A stretch of 37,878 nucleotides of DNA from a virus, in the IMG/VR virus record IMGVR_UViG_3300021419_000041, positions 1-37,878 of that record; one strand, given 5' to 3'. The translations under genes were made by a program, and so were the position numbers. Numbering within the stretch: the first letter of the stretch is position 1; each line of letters begins with the position of its first letter. Shown one piece after another: positions 23,395 to 30,951 of the stretch. The notes beneath the pieces were generated by a model. That model saw nothing but the letters and a program-made list of their open reading frames with translations, did not search any database and had not been told where the DNA came from.

Positions 23395-23946
23395 GAACCG
23401 ATCCTGACCCTTCGACTGCCACTCGCCCTTGTCGCGGAGATTGAGTGCCTCGCCGACCGCGGCCTGGCCGATCTCGGCGACCATCTGGATTACAGGAGCA
23501 AGCACGATTGCGACGGGGAAACCGACCGCGAGACCCTGGCGCGCGAATATGCCCGCGCCGCCGATTGCATGAACCGCTTCACCGCGGCCTTCCGGGCCAA
23601 CCGCCAGCGCGCCGCCAAGCCGCCCAAACTCTGCAGCCTTTGCGGTTCCGACGACATCGGCTTCGATGCGACGGTGGATCAGAACGACGAGCTGATCAGC
23701 CATTTCGAAGCCTACGACTGCCGCAACTGCGGCGAGGAAAGCCCGCTGCTGTACGAGCGCGACGACGACCCGGCGACATGGGGCGCGCTGCGCGACCTCG
23801 CCACGATGGACGCCTACAACACGCCCGAAGGCGAAGCCCCGACCGAAGCCTGGTCGGCTGCCCTGCTGCGCCTCGCCTGGCTCGACGCAACCCATTTCGA
23901 CCAGCCGGACGGATGGGACAGCCTCGAAGGCGGCGCGGCCGCGTGA
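23389..23946 (+). CDS. early protein with Cys4 zinc-ribbon-like motif
   Basis: This 185-residue protein has CSLC (Cys82, Cys85) and CRNC (Cys111, Cys114), separated by 25 residues with strand-like sequence, which suits one zinc ribbon. The first 75 residues form helices, including RETLAREYARAADCMNRFTA. The C-terminal part (PATWGALRDLATMDAYNT, then EAWSAALLRLAWLDATHF) is acidic and helical. A nucleic-acid or protein-binding role is plausible, but the family is unknown. The ATG at 23389 follows the repeated AAGGAAACCGACCA leader. A longer in-frame ORF upstream overlaps the previous gene and is rejected. Confidence 0.6.
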   Translation: MTEPILTLRLPLALVAEIECLADRGLADLGDHLDYRSKHDCDGETDRETLAREYARAADCMNRFTAAFRANRQRAAKPPKLCSLCGSDDIGFDATVDQNDELISHFEAYDCRNCGEESPLLYERDDDPATWGALRDLATMDAYNTPEGEAPTEAWSAALLRLAWLDATHFDQPDGWDSLEGGAAA

Positions 23947-23981
23947 TACAAACCCGACACATCGACCAGAAGGAAACCACC

Positions 23982-24302
23982 ATGATCAATGCCAGCACCA
24001 TCATCGCCAAGCACCGCGGACCCTATACGCCGGAACCACTCAGCGAAGCGAGCGAAGCCGACGCCACAATGGAAGCGATCAATGACATTCTGGACCTGGT
24101 CGGGCTGCCGCGCCAGGACCGGGACGCCATCAATGACAAGATGGAAGCCGTCGAACGCATGGAAAAGCCCGACGCCATCGAGACCGCCCGCGCTGCCGGG
24201 ATCGACATCATGGCCGATCAGCGGCACATGGTCGCCGAATGGGCCGACATCACCGCCGCGCTTCTGGCCGCCGGTGTCCCGGTCACGCGATCGCGGATAT
24301 GA
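23982..24302 (+). CDS. 106-residue helical early protein, unknown
   Basis: This protein is acidic and helical, with MEAINDILDLVGLPRQDRDA and MADQRHMVAEWADITAALLA segments, no cysteine and no membrane segment. No family is recognised. It follows the zinc-ribbon gene by 35 bp and has an AAGGAAACCACC leader before the ATG at 23982. The next reading frame could begin with ATG at 24299, overlapping this stop as ATGA, but a better start lies further downstream. Confidence 0.55.
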   Translation: MINASTIIAKHRGPYTPEPLSEASEADATMEAINDILDLVGLPRQDRDAINDKMEAVERMEKPDAIETARAAGIDIMADQRHMVAEWADITAALLAAGVPVTRSRI

Positions 24303-24388
24303 ACAGGAAAAGGGCGGCGGCTCCCGACCAGAGAACCGCCGCCCCAACCGACCAACCGGGCGCCGACCAAAGCACCCGGAAGGAAGCG

Positions 24389-24700
24389 ATGACAATGACC
24401 ATGAACGAAGGCGATTGCAAGATGACCCCCGACCAGGTGCGCGGCTGGCGGCGATCCCTCGGCCTGACCCAGCAGCAGGCGGCGGACGCCCTCGGCGTCT
24501 CGAAACCGACGATCACGCGGATGGAGGCCGGCGGCACCGTGCCGCTGACGACGCGGCTGGCGATGGCGGCCCTGGCGGCGGGGATCGGGGACTACCCCCC
24601 GGCTGCGCCGCAGCGCCTCAGAAGCCCGCTCAGGCCGGTTCAGGCGCTTTCGGCACCCGACGGACCCGGCCGCCCCGCCTCGGCCCCTGACGCTTCCTGA
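24389..24700 (+). CDS. XRE-type HTH regulator
   Basis: This 103-residue protein has a helix-turn-helix domain in its first half (MTPDQVRGWRRSLGLTQQQA followed by ADALGVSKPTITRMEAG), of the lambda-Cro/CI type, and a Pro-rich disordered C-terminus. It probably binds phage operators. The ATG at 24389 is preceded by GGAAGGAAGCG and by a GACC-containing leader like those of the other early genes. An ATG at 24299 overlapping the preceding stop is possible but would place that leader in coding sequence. It ends 61 bp inside the convergent gene at 24640. Confidence 0.7.
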   Translation: MTMTMNEGDCKMTPDQVRGWRRSLGLTQQQAADALGVSKPTITRMEAGGTVPLTTRLAMAALAAGIGDYPPAAPQRLRSPLRPVQALSAPDGPGRPASAPDAS

Positions 24701-25044
24701 AACGTCATCAGCGGGACCATCAGCCGGTCGCCCTCGATGACGCACTGTTTCAGAACAGCCAGCCGCCGCCGCAGCCCGGCCATCGCCTTGGCGTGCCGGT
24801 CTTCCTCGTCATCTTCCCAGCGCCGGACCTGCCTCCACTGATCATCCACGGGCGATTCATGCTCCGGAAACAGGACGCCGTTCATCATCACCAGCCGCGG
24901 CTGCACCGTGATCGCCGCCAGCCGCGCGATTTCGCGTTTCATGTTCTCGATAGGGCGCATCTGCATCCGATGCCGCCACCGCTCGACCCGGAAATCCTCC
25001 GCCAGCGCAGCCCGCTCATACCGCAACCGATCCTCGCCGTTCAT
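24640..25044 (-). CDS. helical protein at the end of the minus early operon, unknown
   Basis: This 134-residue protein is strongly charged and helical (RYERAALAEDFRVERWRHRM, WRQVRRWEDDEEDRHAKAMA), so coiled-coil formation is likely. No known motif is seen. The ATG at 25044 overlaps the preceding stop as ATGA. Its 3' end runs 61 bp under the convergent HTH gene, and no terminator was seen between them. It is the last gene of the operon. Confidence 0.5.
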   Translation of the reverse strand: MNGEDRLRYERAALAEDFRVERWRHRMQMRPIENMKREIARLAAITVQPRLVMMNGVLFPEHESPVDDQWRQVRRWEDDEEDRHAKAMAGLRRRLAVLKQCVIEGDRLMVPLMTFQEASGAEAGRPGPSGAESA

Positions 25045-25355
25045 GTCCGCGCCTCCCGTTCCTGATCCGGCTGATACCACATCAACGCTTCGGACGCGGT
25101 CAGCGGTCGCGGCTGCTTTTCCATAAGCAATAACCGCATATGCGTCGGCGTCAGGTGCGACCGGCCCAGCATCTTCGCGATCTGGTAATTGATTATCTCG
25201 GCGACAGGGTCATAGATGAACGGGTTTGGGCCGCCCGCAATCCCGGCCAGCCCGTCCAGCATTTCCTCGACGACACCGCGCGGCTCGACAAGGTGACGCC
25301 ACAGATGTTCGGGAACCTCGGCGACCTCGTCGATCCAGATTTCATGGTCCGCCAT
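25041..25355 (-). CDS. 104-residue acidic protein, unknown
   Basis: This protein begins MADHEIWIDEVAEVPEHLWR, has a helix around DPVAEIINYQIAKMLGRSHL and an RPLTASEALMWYQPDQER end. No cysteine, membrane segment or recognised motif is present. The start at 25355 overlaps the stop of the next upstream gene as TGATG, and the end overlaps the next gene as ATGA, so it belongs to the tightly coupled cluster 24640-26938. Function unknown. Confidence 0.5.
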   Translation of the reverse strand: MADHEIWIDEVAEVPEHLWRHLVEPRGVVEEMLDGLAGIAGGPNPFIYDPVAEIINYQIAKMLGRSHLTPTHMRLLLMEKQPRPLTASEALMWYQPDQEREART

Positions 25356-25567
25356 CACGCCGCCTCGGCCGGCGAGAAGCCGCGCAGCCAGGCAGCGACC
25401 TCGATGCAGGCGGCCCAGCGGTCCATCCCGCCCAGACTGATCACGGCCACCATCGCCGACGCGGCCTTCGCCATGCCGCCCGCGGACAACTGCCCTTCCT
25501 GCGCCAGATCCAGCGCCCGGCCGAAGGCGTTGAACGTGCTGATGTCCCGCTTGTGGATCGCATCCAT
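25355..25567 (-). CDS. 70-residue protein, unknown
   Basis: This small protein has a basic start (MDAIHKRDISTFNAFGRAL) and an Ala/Met-rich hydrophobic middle (GMAKAASAMVAVISLGGMDR) that could be amphipathic rather than membrane-spanning. The ATG at 25567 overlaps the upstream stop as TGATG; a GTG one codon earlier is an alternative. No family is recognised. Coupling at both ends supports a real gene. Confidence 0.5.
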   Translation of the reverse strand: MDAIHKRDISTFNAFGRALDLAQEGQLSAGGMAKAASAMVAVISLGGMDRWAACIEVAAWLRGFSPAEAA

Positions 25568-25899
25568 CACATGACCGCCAGGTGACGGAGGATGTTCTGT
25601 TCGGCCGGTTGATCCGGATACTCCACGGTGCGCTCAACCAGCACGCAGGCCGGATCCTCAAGGGCGGCCAGAACGCATTCATTGCTTACGTTCCAATGAT
25701 ACGCGACGGCATAAACTCGGAGTTGTTGGCCCTGCCGGCTGCGAATCTCGATCCAGCAGGCGAGCGCCTCGGTGAATTGCTGCCAGTCCGCGCCAACGTC
25801 GGAATATCCCGGCGGCGGGAAGTCATCGACGCCCCACCTCCGGCCGGGACGATAGCCGAACGACCACTTATTCTGTGTCTGGTTCACTGGCTCATCCAT
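25567..25899 (-). CDS. 110-residue protein, unknown
   Basis: This protein has a Trp/Pro-rich N-terminus (KWSFGYRPGRRWGVDDFPPP) followed by a helical part with RVYAVAYHWNVSNECVLAAL, which resembles the helix-turn-helix-like segment of small alphaproteobacterial phage proteins of unknown function. The ATG at 25899 overlaps the upstream stop as TGATG. No catalytic motif is visible. Function unknown. Confidence 0.5.
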   Translation of the reverse strand: MDEPVNQTQNKWSFGYRPGRRWGVDDFPPPGYSDVGADWQQFTEALACWIEIRSRQGQQLRVYAVAYHWNVSNECVLAALEDPACVLVERTVEYPDQPAEQNILRHLAVM

Positions 25900-26354
25900 C
25901 ACGCCGCCTTTCCGTGTTTCGGGATCCCGATCAGCATGGGCTTGCCGTTCTTCTGCGCCGCCGTCGGTTCGCCGCCGCCGGGCGGGGGCGGGGCCAGCAG
26001 CTCGCGCATCCGGATCCTGACGGCGGCATGATAGTTCAGCCGCACGCGGTACGCGCCCAGCCCTTTCAGCAGCGCGCGGTGCTCCTCGATCTGGCCTTTC
26101 AGGTTGGTCACCACGCCCTGCCAGATATGCGCCGCCTCGGCGGGATCCTTCGCGCCCGCGCGCAGCAGTTCCGGCGTCAGGATGCACCAGCCGGTGAAGG
26201 CGATGGCGCAGTCCTTCGGCGCACGCAGCCAGATCAGCACGTTGCCGTCCAGAACCTCGATGCGGAACCGCATCCCGTGATGGCGCGGCTCGGCGGCGGC
26301 CAGCGGGCGAACCCACTGCATCATCACCGCCGGAATCTCGACCGGGCCGGTCAT
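25899..26354 (-). CDS. 151-residue protein, unknown
   Basis: This protein begins MTGPVEIPAVMMQWVRPLAA, then has strand-like segments (MRFRIEVLDGNVLIWLRAP) and a helical middle (AHIWQGVVTNLKGQIEEHRA). A Pro/Gly-rich linker near LAPPPPGGGE precedes a basic tail. No family is recognised. The ATG at 26354 overlaps the upstream stop as ATGA. It is one of six consecutive unknown genes. Confidence 0.5.
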   Translation of the reverse strand: MTGPVEIPAVMMQWVRPLAAAEPRHHGMRFRIEVLDGNVLIWLRAPKDCAIAFTGWCILTPELLRAGAKDPAEAAHIWQGVVTNLKGQIEEHRALLKGLGAYRVRLNYHAAVRIRMRELLAPPPPGGGEPTAAQKNGKPMLIGIPKHGKAA

Positions 26355-26938
26355 TCCGGCGCCCCCGGCACGTCGACCAGCCCCAGCCAGTTGTCATGCT
26401 CGATCCGGTAAAGCCGGTCATACTGACCATCACGCTCGGCCAGGAACACCTTGCCTGACGCAAGCTTCATGGCGACGCGGCCGGAATACATGATCGTGCT
26501 TCGCGCATTGATTCCGAACAGGATCCGCTGCCCTATTTCCGGCCAGTCCTTCGCCGCCTCGCCCTCGGCCGCCTCGCCCTCGGCCGGCGGCGGCGCGGAC
26601 GTGTAGAAGGCGTTGAAATCGCCGTCGGTCATCACCGTGACATACCCGCCCGACGCACGGACCAGCCAGTCGCCATACGGAACACGGATATGATCTTCAA
26701 TGCCGGACACGATGAAGACGACCGCCGGCTTCCCGGCATCCTCGCTGTAGTAGTACGAAACAATCCATGCCGGCCCTTCGACCGGCATATCTGCCTGCGC
26801 CCGCCACGCCTGCACCCGCCGGGCCTTGCCCAGCTTGCGCCCACGCGCGGCGCTGTCGCCGCGCAGCACGAAGTCATGCGCCCCGGCCTTCGCCGTGGCA
26901 TCGACCAGCACCGTCTCCGTTGTCTCGCTATTGGTCAT
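26351..26938 (-). CDS. 195-residue protein, unknown
   Basis: This protein has a basic N-terminal segment (GRKLGKARRVQAWRAQADMP), a beta-rich region (WIVSYYYSEDAGKPAVVFIV), a duplicated acidic GEAAEGEAA linker and a C-terminal beta-rich region ending LYRIEHDNWLGLVDVPG. It may bind nucleic acid or protein, but no family is recognised. An AAGGAGG Shine-Dalgarno lies 6 bases before the ATG at 26938, so it can be translated independently even though it overlaps the helicase gene by 11 bp. Confidence 0.5.
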   Translation of the reverse strand: MTNSETTETVLVDATAKAGAHDFVLRGDSAARGRKLGKARRVQAWRAQADMPVEGPAWIVSYYYSEDAGKPAVVFIVSGIEDHIRVPYGDWLVRASGGYVTVMTDGDFNAFYTSAPPPAEGEAAEGEAAKDWPEIGQRILFGINARSTIMYSGRVAMKLASGKVFLAERDGQYDRLYRIEHDNWLGLVDVPGAPE

Positions 26939-28808
26939 CCCTGTCCTCCTTTTCCGTCGCGATCAGCCCGTCCAGCGGGATCAGCGTCGCGCGCGCCTTG
27001 AAACCGTCGAAACTCAGCGCCGACGGGGACGGCTTCGCCCCCTCGATCGAACGCAGCGGCTGGATCCAGTTGCCATTCGTGTCCGACCGGCCGGACCACT
27101 TCGATTCACGGAAGATGTCGGCCAGGCCGCGGTGATTGTTCGCCACCGCCAGCACCGGCCGCCCGGTATGGCCCGGCCGCGTGATGCGGACGCCGATCTT
27201 CTGCAGCTGGTTGTTGGCCGTCTGCTGGTCGATGTCTGTCATCGGCTGGTCGGGATCGCCGACGGCCTTCTGGATCAGGCTGACGACATTGACCCGCTCG
27301 CCGCCGCGAATGATCGGCGCCGCCGCCGTCAGCAGATAGTCCAGGCAGCGGTTGCCGTCGGCCATTTCGTCGTCCAGCTCCGACAGCTGGCCGGGCTGCA
27401 TCCGCTCGGCCCAGTCGTTCAACCGCCCTTCGTCGGGCAGCCGGTCGAACAGCAATATGTCGGCCAGCGCCAGCAGCGTGCCGAACTGCATCGCCGCCCG
27501 CGCCGTGTGGCCCGCCTCGCGCAGCCGCCGCTCATAGCGGTCGACGCATTCGTCGACATCGGGCCAGCGGTCCCACAGACGCCGCCGCAGCATCCGCCCG
27601 AAGCCTTCCAGCGTCTCCCGCGAATGCCGCGGCGCGGGCTTCGACGTGTCCAGCCGGCCGAGTTCCAGGATCGCCAGCCGCGACCGGTCCTGCGCCTGCA
27701 GCGGCGGCGGCAGGATGGAACTGAACAGGAAGGCCGACCGCGCCGTGAACTCGGATCCCTCATGGTCCGCCCCGCCGCGCAGCACCACGCCGCCCGACGC
27801 CGCCTGGCGGGCCAGCTTGACCACCGCATCCGCGCGGCGGTTGTCGGCGTCGGCCTCCATTTCGTCGATCGCCACCGGGATCGCCCGATGCCCGACCTTC
27901 TGCCAGATCCCCGCCGCCGTCGTGTCGCTGACCGACACGATGCCGCGCGCGAAGATCCGCTCGACCAGCTGCTGCAGCGTCGACTTGCCGGTCCCCTTGT
28001 CGCCGGTGATCCAGACCGCCGGCCGCCAGTTCAGCGCCCCGCACAGCATCGCCGCCCCGATCCAGCCCAGCAGCAGGAACGGATCGGCCTCGCGCCGGAA
28101 GTTCCATTGCCTCAGCACCGCCAGCAGATCATGCCCCCAGCGGTGATCGCAGGCTTCCTCGGCCGGACGCGGCTGCGCCGGTTCCGCCGGATAGACGTAC
28201 TTGCCGAACCCGCCCGGCGGGTGGAAAGCGATCGGCCGGCCGGCATCGACCTCGGCGTCGGCGCCGATCGGGCGCACCGCGTAGCCGTCGCCGGCATGGA
28301 CGATCAGCTCGTCGGCATCGCCGCGCCACGCCCCGACGCCGCGCAGCCGGCCCTTCATGTCCCAGATCCCGCGGCGGCTGCATTCGTACATCAGAACCTG
28401 GCCGCAGCGTTCCCAGTCCATGCGCAGTTTCGTGTTGTCGTTCTTCTGCGCCGTCGCCCAGGCGCGATAGGCGAAGGCGATCTCCATGCCGAACAGGGCG
28501 GCCAGGTTGTTCTTCGTGTGATCGGCGGCTTTCAGATCCCGCAGCTGGTGCAGCGTGTCCATGTAGTAGTAGACACCGGCGAACGTCCCCAGCGGCTTCA
28601 CCGGCAGGCCGACCGGCGCGCGGAAGTCGAAGGCGGGATCCTCGATCCCGTCATCGCCGCCGCCCTGGCCGTAGCCCTCGGGAAAGTCATGCGACGGCCC
28701 GTCGTCATCGGCGGGCGCGGCGGCAAGCGGCGGGTTCAGCGGCCGCGCATTCGCCACCGTCTGCCGGATCCGGTAGACCCCATCATCATCAGGCCCGGCC
28801 CCGGTCAT
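26928..28808 (-). CDS. replicative helicase-like SF3/D5-type ATPase
   Basis: This 626-residue protein carries Walker A GDKGTGKST at 269-277, within WITGDKGTGKSTLQQLVERI, and a Walker B-like VAIDEME around 312-318, followed by ARSAFLFSSILPPPLQAQDR with a likely arginine sensor. The pattern suits D5/SF3-like phage helicases that unwind DNA at the fork. The first 50 residues are low-complexity and the C-terminal part (about 500-626) contains helical and strand elements of unknown role. No primase motif is seen; a separate TOPRIM primase lies in the same operon. The ATG at 28808 overlaps the methyltransferase stop as ATGA. Confidence 0.7.
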   Translation of the reverse strand: MTGAGPDDDGVYRIRQTVANARPLNPPLAAAPADDDGPSHDFPEGYGQGGGDDGIEDPAFDFRAPVGLPVKPLGTFAGVYYYMDTLHQLRDLKAADHTKNNLAALFGMEIAFAYRAWATAQKNDNTKLRMDWERCGQVLMYECSRRGIWDMKGRLRGVGAWRGDADELIVHAGDGYAVRPIGADAEVDAGRPIAFHPPGGFGKYVYPAEPAQPRPAEEACDHRWGHDLLAVLRQWNFRREADPFLLLGWIGAAMLCGALNWRPAVWITGDKGTGKSTLQQLVERIFARGIVSVSDTTAAGIWQKVGHRAIPVAIDEMEADADNRRADAVVKLARQAASGGVVLRGGADHEGSEFTARSAFLFSSILPPPLQAQDRSRLAILELGRLDTSKPAPRHSRETLEGFGRMLRRRLWDRWPDVDECVDRYERRLREAGHTARAAMQFGTLLALADILLFDRLPDEGRLNDWAERMQPGQLSELDDEMADGNRCLDYLLTAAAPIIRGGERVNVVSLIQKAVGDPDQPMTDIDQQTANNQLQKIGVRITRPGHTGRPVLAVANNHRGLADIFRESKWSGRSDTNGNWIQPLRSIEGAKPSPSALSFDGFKARATLIPLDGLIATEKEDRDDQ

Positions 28809-29404
28809 CCACGCCCCGCCCAGGACAGTTGCGGATGGCCGCGCCAGCCGTGATCGCGGCAGAACACGAACCAGGCGTGATGATTGCGCGGGCTGGCCGA
28901 GCCTTTCGGCAGGTTCACCCACCTGATCCGGCTGGTCAGCTCGATCTTGAAGCGGAACATCGGATGCTCGCGCAGCCATTTCCGCTTTTCGGCGCACATG
29001 AAATCGTTCGGCAGCAGCATCGCCGCCGCGCGGATCTTCATGTTCGACAGCGCCGACGACAGGAACCCGTCGGCCAGCGAATAGGGCGGGTTGGTGATGA
29101 TCGCGGTGCAGCCGTTCGGCGGATCGTCGGCCGGGCCGAACTCGGTGAAATCGACCCGCCCGTCCAGCGGCCAGGTGTATAGCTCGATGTCCGTCGACGT
29201 GACCTCGCGGCAATACCGCTGCAGCACGCGGGCCATGTCGCCATTGCCCGCCGCCGGCTCCCAGACCAGATGCTGCGCCAGATGCGCGCCGACCTCGGAC
29301 CGGATCAGCGCCTTCGTCACCCATTCCGGCGTCGCATAGAAGTCCCCCGGCATCCGCCGGTAGCCGCTTTCCCCGTAGCGCGTCGATGCCAGCGCCGCCG
29401 ACAT
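28805..29404 (-). CDS. N6-adenine (Dam-like) DNA methyltransferase
   Basis: This 199-residue protein has motif I WEPAAGNGDMA at 48-58 (AdoMet binding) and motif IV NPPY at 105-108, with a FYATPEWVTKALI start typical of short phage adenine methyltransferases. It probably methylates adenine in a short target, protecting phage DNA from host restriction or marking it. The start at 29404 overlaps the stop of the tiny membrane peptide by TGATG, and a longer upstream ORF is rejected because it covers that peptide and the Lar-like gene in another frame. The target sequence is unknown. Confidence 0.75.
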   Translation of the reverse strand: MSAALASTRYGESGYRRMPGDFYATPEWVTKALIRSEVGAHLAQHLVWEPAAGNGDMARVLQRYCREVTSTDIELYTWPLDGRVDFTEFGPADDPPNGCTAIITNPPYSLADGFLSSALSNMKIRAAAMLLPNDFMCAEKRKWLREHPMFRFKIELTSRIRWVNLPKGSASPRNHHAWFVFCRDHGWRGHPQLSWAGRG

Positions 29405-29523
29405 CACGCCACCGCCAGCATCGCGTCGCCGGCGACCGCCCAGCCGATCAGCACCGCGAACACGGCGAGGATCGCCAGCAACTCGGCGCCGCCGACCACG
29501 ACAATGAACCAGAACCGCGTCAT
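29404..29523 (-). CDS. 39-residue membrane peptide
   Basis: This tiny gene encodes MTRFWFIVVVGGAELLAILA and a further 19 residues, almost entirely hydrophobic after a basic start, so it should form one or two membrane helices. It overlaps the Lar-like stop as ATGA and the methyltransferase start as TGATG, which is good evidence that it is translated. Function unknown. Small membrane peptides can act in lysis control or superinfection exclusion, but nothing here shows that. Confidence 0.55.
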   Translation of the reverse strand: MTRFWFIVVVGGAELLAILAVFAVLIGWAVAGDAMLAVA

Positions 29524-29726
29524 GACCGGACCTCCGGCATCGTGTCATGCGTGGCGCTCTCGGCAGGGGCACGGCAGTTCCATGCGTCGGCGTCGTATAT
29601 GAAAGCCACCCCCTCATCAGCGAAGGCGCAAGGCGGGCCGTCGTGGACCCATCTCGGCCGCCCTTCGTAGGTTCCGGCGCGTTTCGGAACGGTTCCGCAG
29701 AACGGACACTGCCGCAGTTCAGCCAT
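29520..29726 (-). CDS. Lar-like zinc-binding restriction-alleviation protein
   Basis: This 68-residue protein has CPFCG near its start (AELRQCPFCGTVPKRAG), a second Cys (in DGPPCAF) and an A-W-N-C-R ending, the layout of the Lar family (CPFCG, then a second Cys pair, then A-W-N-R). The second knuckle is incomplete, with one Cys instead of a pair, so the fold may be altered. Lar of the Rac prophage reduces type I restriction. Start ATG 29726 has GGAGG upstream and lies inside the end of the previous gene. The role here is inferred from family and neighbours. Confidence 0.55.
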   Translation of the reverse strand: MAELRQCPFCGTVPKRAGTYEGRPRWVHDGPPCAFADEGVAFIYDADAWNCRAPAESATHDTMPEVRS

Positions 29727-30714
29727 CCGCCCGGCCCTCCGGCATCGCATCATGCGTGACGCCGTCCAGCATCCGGCCAGTCAGTTTCTTGACCCCGCGC
29801 AACCGGCTGCCGCAGGACGGATCCCACAGGCGCCCGTCGGCCATCTGCTGACCGGCCGGCAGGTAGTCGCCCCACTGCTTGAAGAAGAACGGCACCCCCT
29901 CGCGGACGCACTCGTCGCGAAGCTTCCTGAACCAGTCGGGATGCGCAGGCCGCGATCCCGGCCCGCTCTCCCCGCCGGCGATGACCCAATCGAGGCGCGG
30001 CGCGTCGACTATTCGGCTATTGCTGTAGTGCATCTTGAACCCCTTCATGGGGTTCCAGGACCATCCCGAAGGCGGATAGCGGTTTGGCCGAATATCCCAC
30101 AGATCCACCGGCCCCAGCAACGGCTCGGCAGAGATGAAGCGCAGCGCCGCCGGCGTATCCAGCAGCACCGGGATCCGCTCGTCGGCCGTCGCCTGATCCT
30201 CGACAGACACGCCCAGCCAGACATTCGGAAGGGGCCAGCCCGGCTTTCTGCCGGCAGCCTTCACGTAGTTGTCCAGCAGGTCGGTCGCATGGTTTCCCCA
30301 GCACGCCATGCAGCGGGGCATATCAGAAAGGTACGCCCGCATCCGCTCCGGACGTTTGGTCAGAACCTGGAAGCTGTGCTGCGGCGACAGCGCCATCACG
30401 GCGAAGACCCTGTCGATCCATTGATTCGGCACGTTGTCATGGAACAGGTCGCCATGCGCGCAGACGAAGATCCGGCGCGGCTTGCGGCGGCGCAGCGGCC
30501 GGTCCAGCCAGTCTTCGTTGAAGCGGACCTTGCCGTTCCAGACCGGCCCCGCCTTCGATGGATCCGTCAGCCGCTTGCGGCTCGGATGATGCTGCATCCG
30601 CCCGCCCGCCAGCTTCATCGCGTAGCAGTTGGTGCAGCCGGCCGAGACTACACTGCAGCCCGTCACCGGGTTCCATGTGTCATCGGTCCATTCGATCTTC
30701 GATCCCTCGGCCAT
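29719..30714 (-). CDS. phage Gp37/Gp68 family (DUF5131) Fe-S/radical-SAM-like protein
   Basis: This 331-residue protein belongs to the phage Gp37/Gp68 family. Its hallmark is KIEWTDDTWNPVTGCSVVSA followed by GCTNCYAM, giving Cys20, Cys27 and Cys30 (CX6CX2C), which resembles an iron-sulfur site of radical-SAM-like proteins. Further family segments are FVCAHGDLFHDNVP, FQVLTKRPERM, NVWLGVSVED and WVIAGGESGPGSRP. Its biochemical role is not established; it is common in temperate phages. The ATG at 30714 overlaps the upstream stop as TGATG, with a GTG one codon earlier as alternative. Confidence 0.8.
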   Translation of the reverse strand: MAEGSKIEWTDDTWNPVTGCSVVSAGCTNCYAMKLAGGRMQHHPSRKRLTDPSKAGPVWNGKVRFNEDWLDRPLRRRKPRRIFVCAHGDLFHDNVPNQWIDRVFAVMALSPQHSFQVLTKRPERMRAYLSDMPRCMACWGNHATDLLDNYVKAAGRKPGWPLPNVWLGVSVEDQATADERIPVLLDTPAALRFISAEPLLGPVDLWDIRPNRYPPSGWSWNPMKGFKMHYSNSRIVDAPRLDWVIAGGESGPGSRPAHPDWFRKLRDECVREGVPFFFKQWGDYLPAGQQMADGRLWDPSCGSRLRGVKKLTGRMLDGVTHDAMPEGRADG

Positions 30715-30950
30715 CACTTCGCCCCCGGATGCTTGCGGTGACGCGGGTTGCCGACGCCGTTGCGGCCGTTCATGGCGCGGACCTGTTCAGGGCTGTAGCC
30801 GCCGGCGAGACGGCGATGCAGGATCGTCCGCCGCGACGTGCCGAAATCGCCGCGCCAGTCGCGGGCGATCGGCACTTCCGTCAGTTGCATCGCGCTCATC
30901 GTCCGGGCGAGCAGCGCATCCAGGGACATCCGGGTGATCAGGGATCGCAT
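30714..30950 (-). CDS. 78-residue basic protein, unknown
   Basis: This small protein has a helical N-terminal half (MRSLITRMSLDALLARTMSA) and a basic C-terminus (ILHRRLAGGYSPEQVRAMNG then NPRHRKHPGAK), which could contact nucleic acid. No family is recognised. The ATG at 30950 lies one base after the upstream stop, with GGAG about 10 bases before it. The longer ORF is rejected because it covers the preceding gene in another frame. It is translationally coupled to the DUF5131 gene. Confidence 0.5.
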   Translation of the reverse strand: MRSLITRMSLDALLARTMSAMQLTEVPIARDWRGDFGTSRRTILHRRLAGGYSPEQVRAMNGRNGVGNPRHRKHPGAK

Positions 30951-30951
30951 G

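Noticed and set aside
26826-28853. 675-codon plus-strand ORF opposite the helicase
   Set aside because: Walker A and B motifs are in the minus-strand helicase; the opposite frame is low in recognised motifs.
28809-29324. Upstream extension of the helicase reading frame
   Set aside because: It overlaps the adenine methyltransferase in another frame and the extra sequence is Arg/Gly-rich without a motif.
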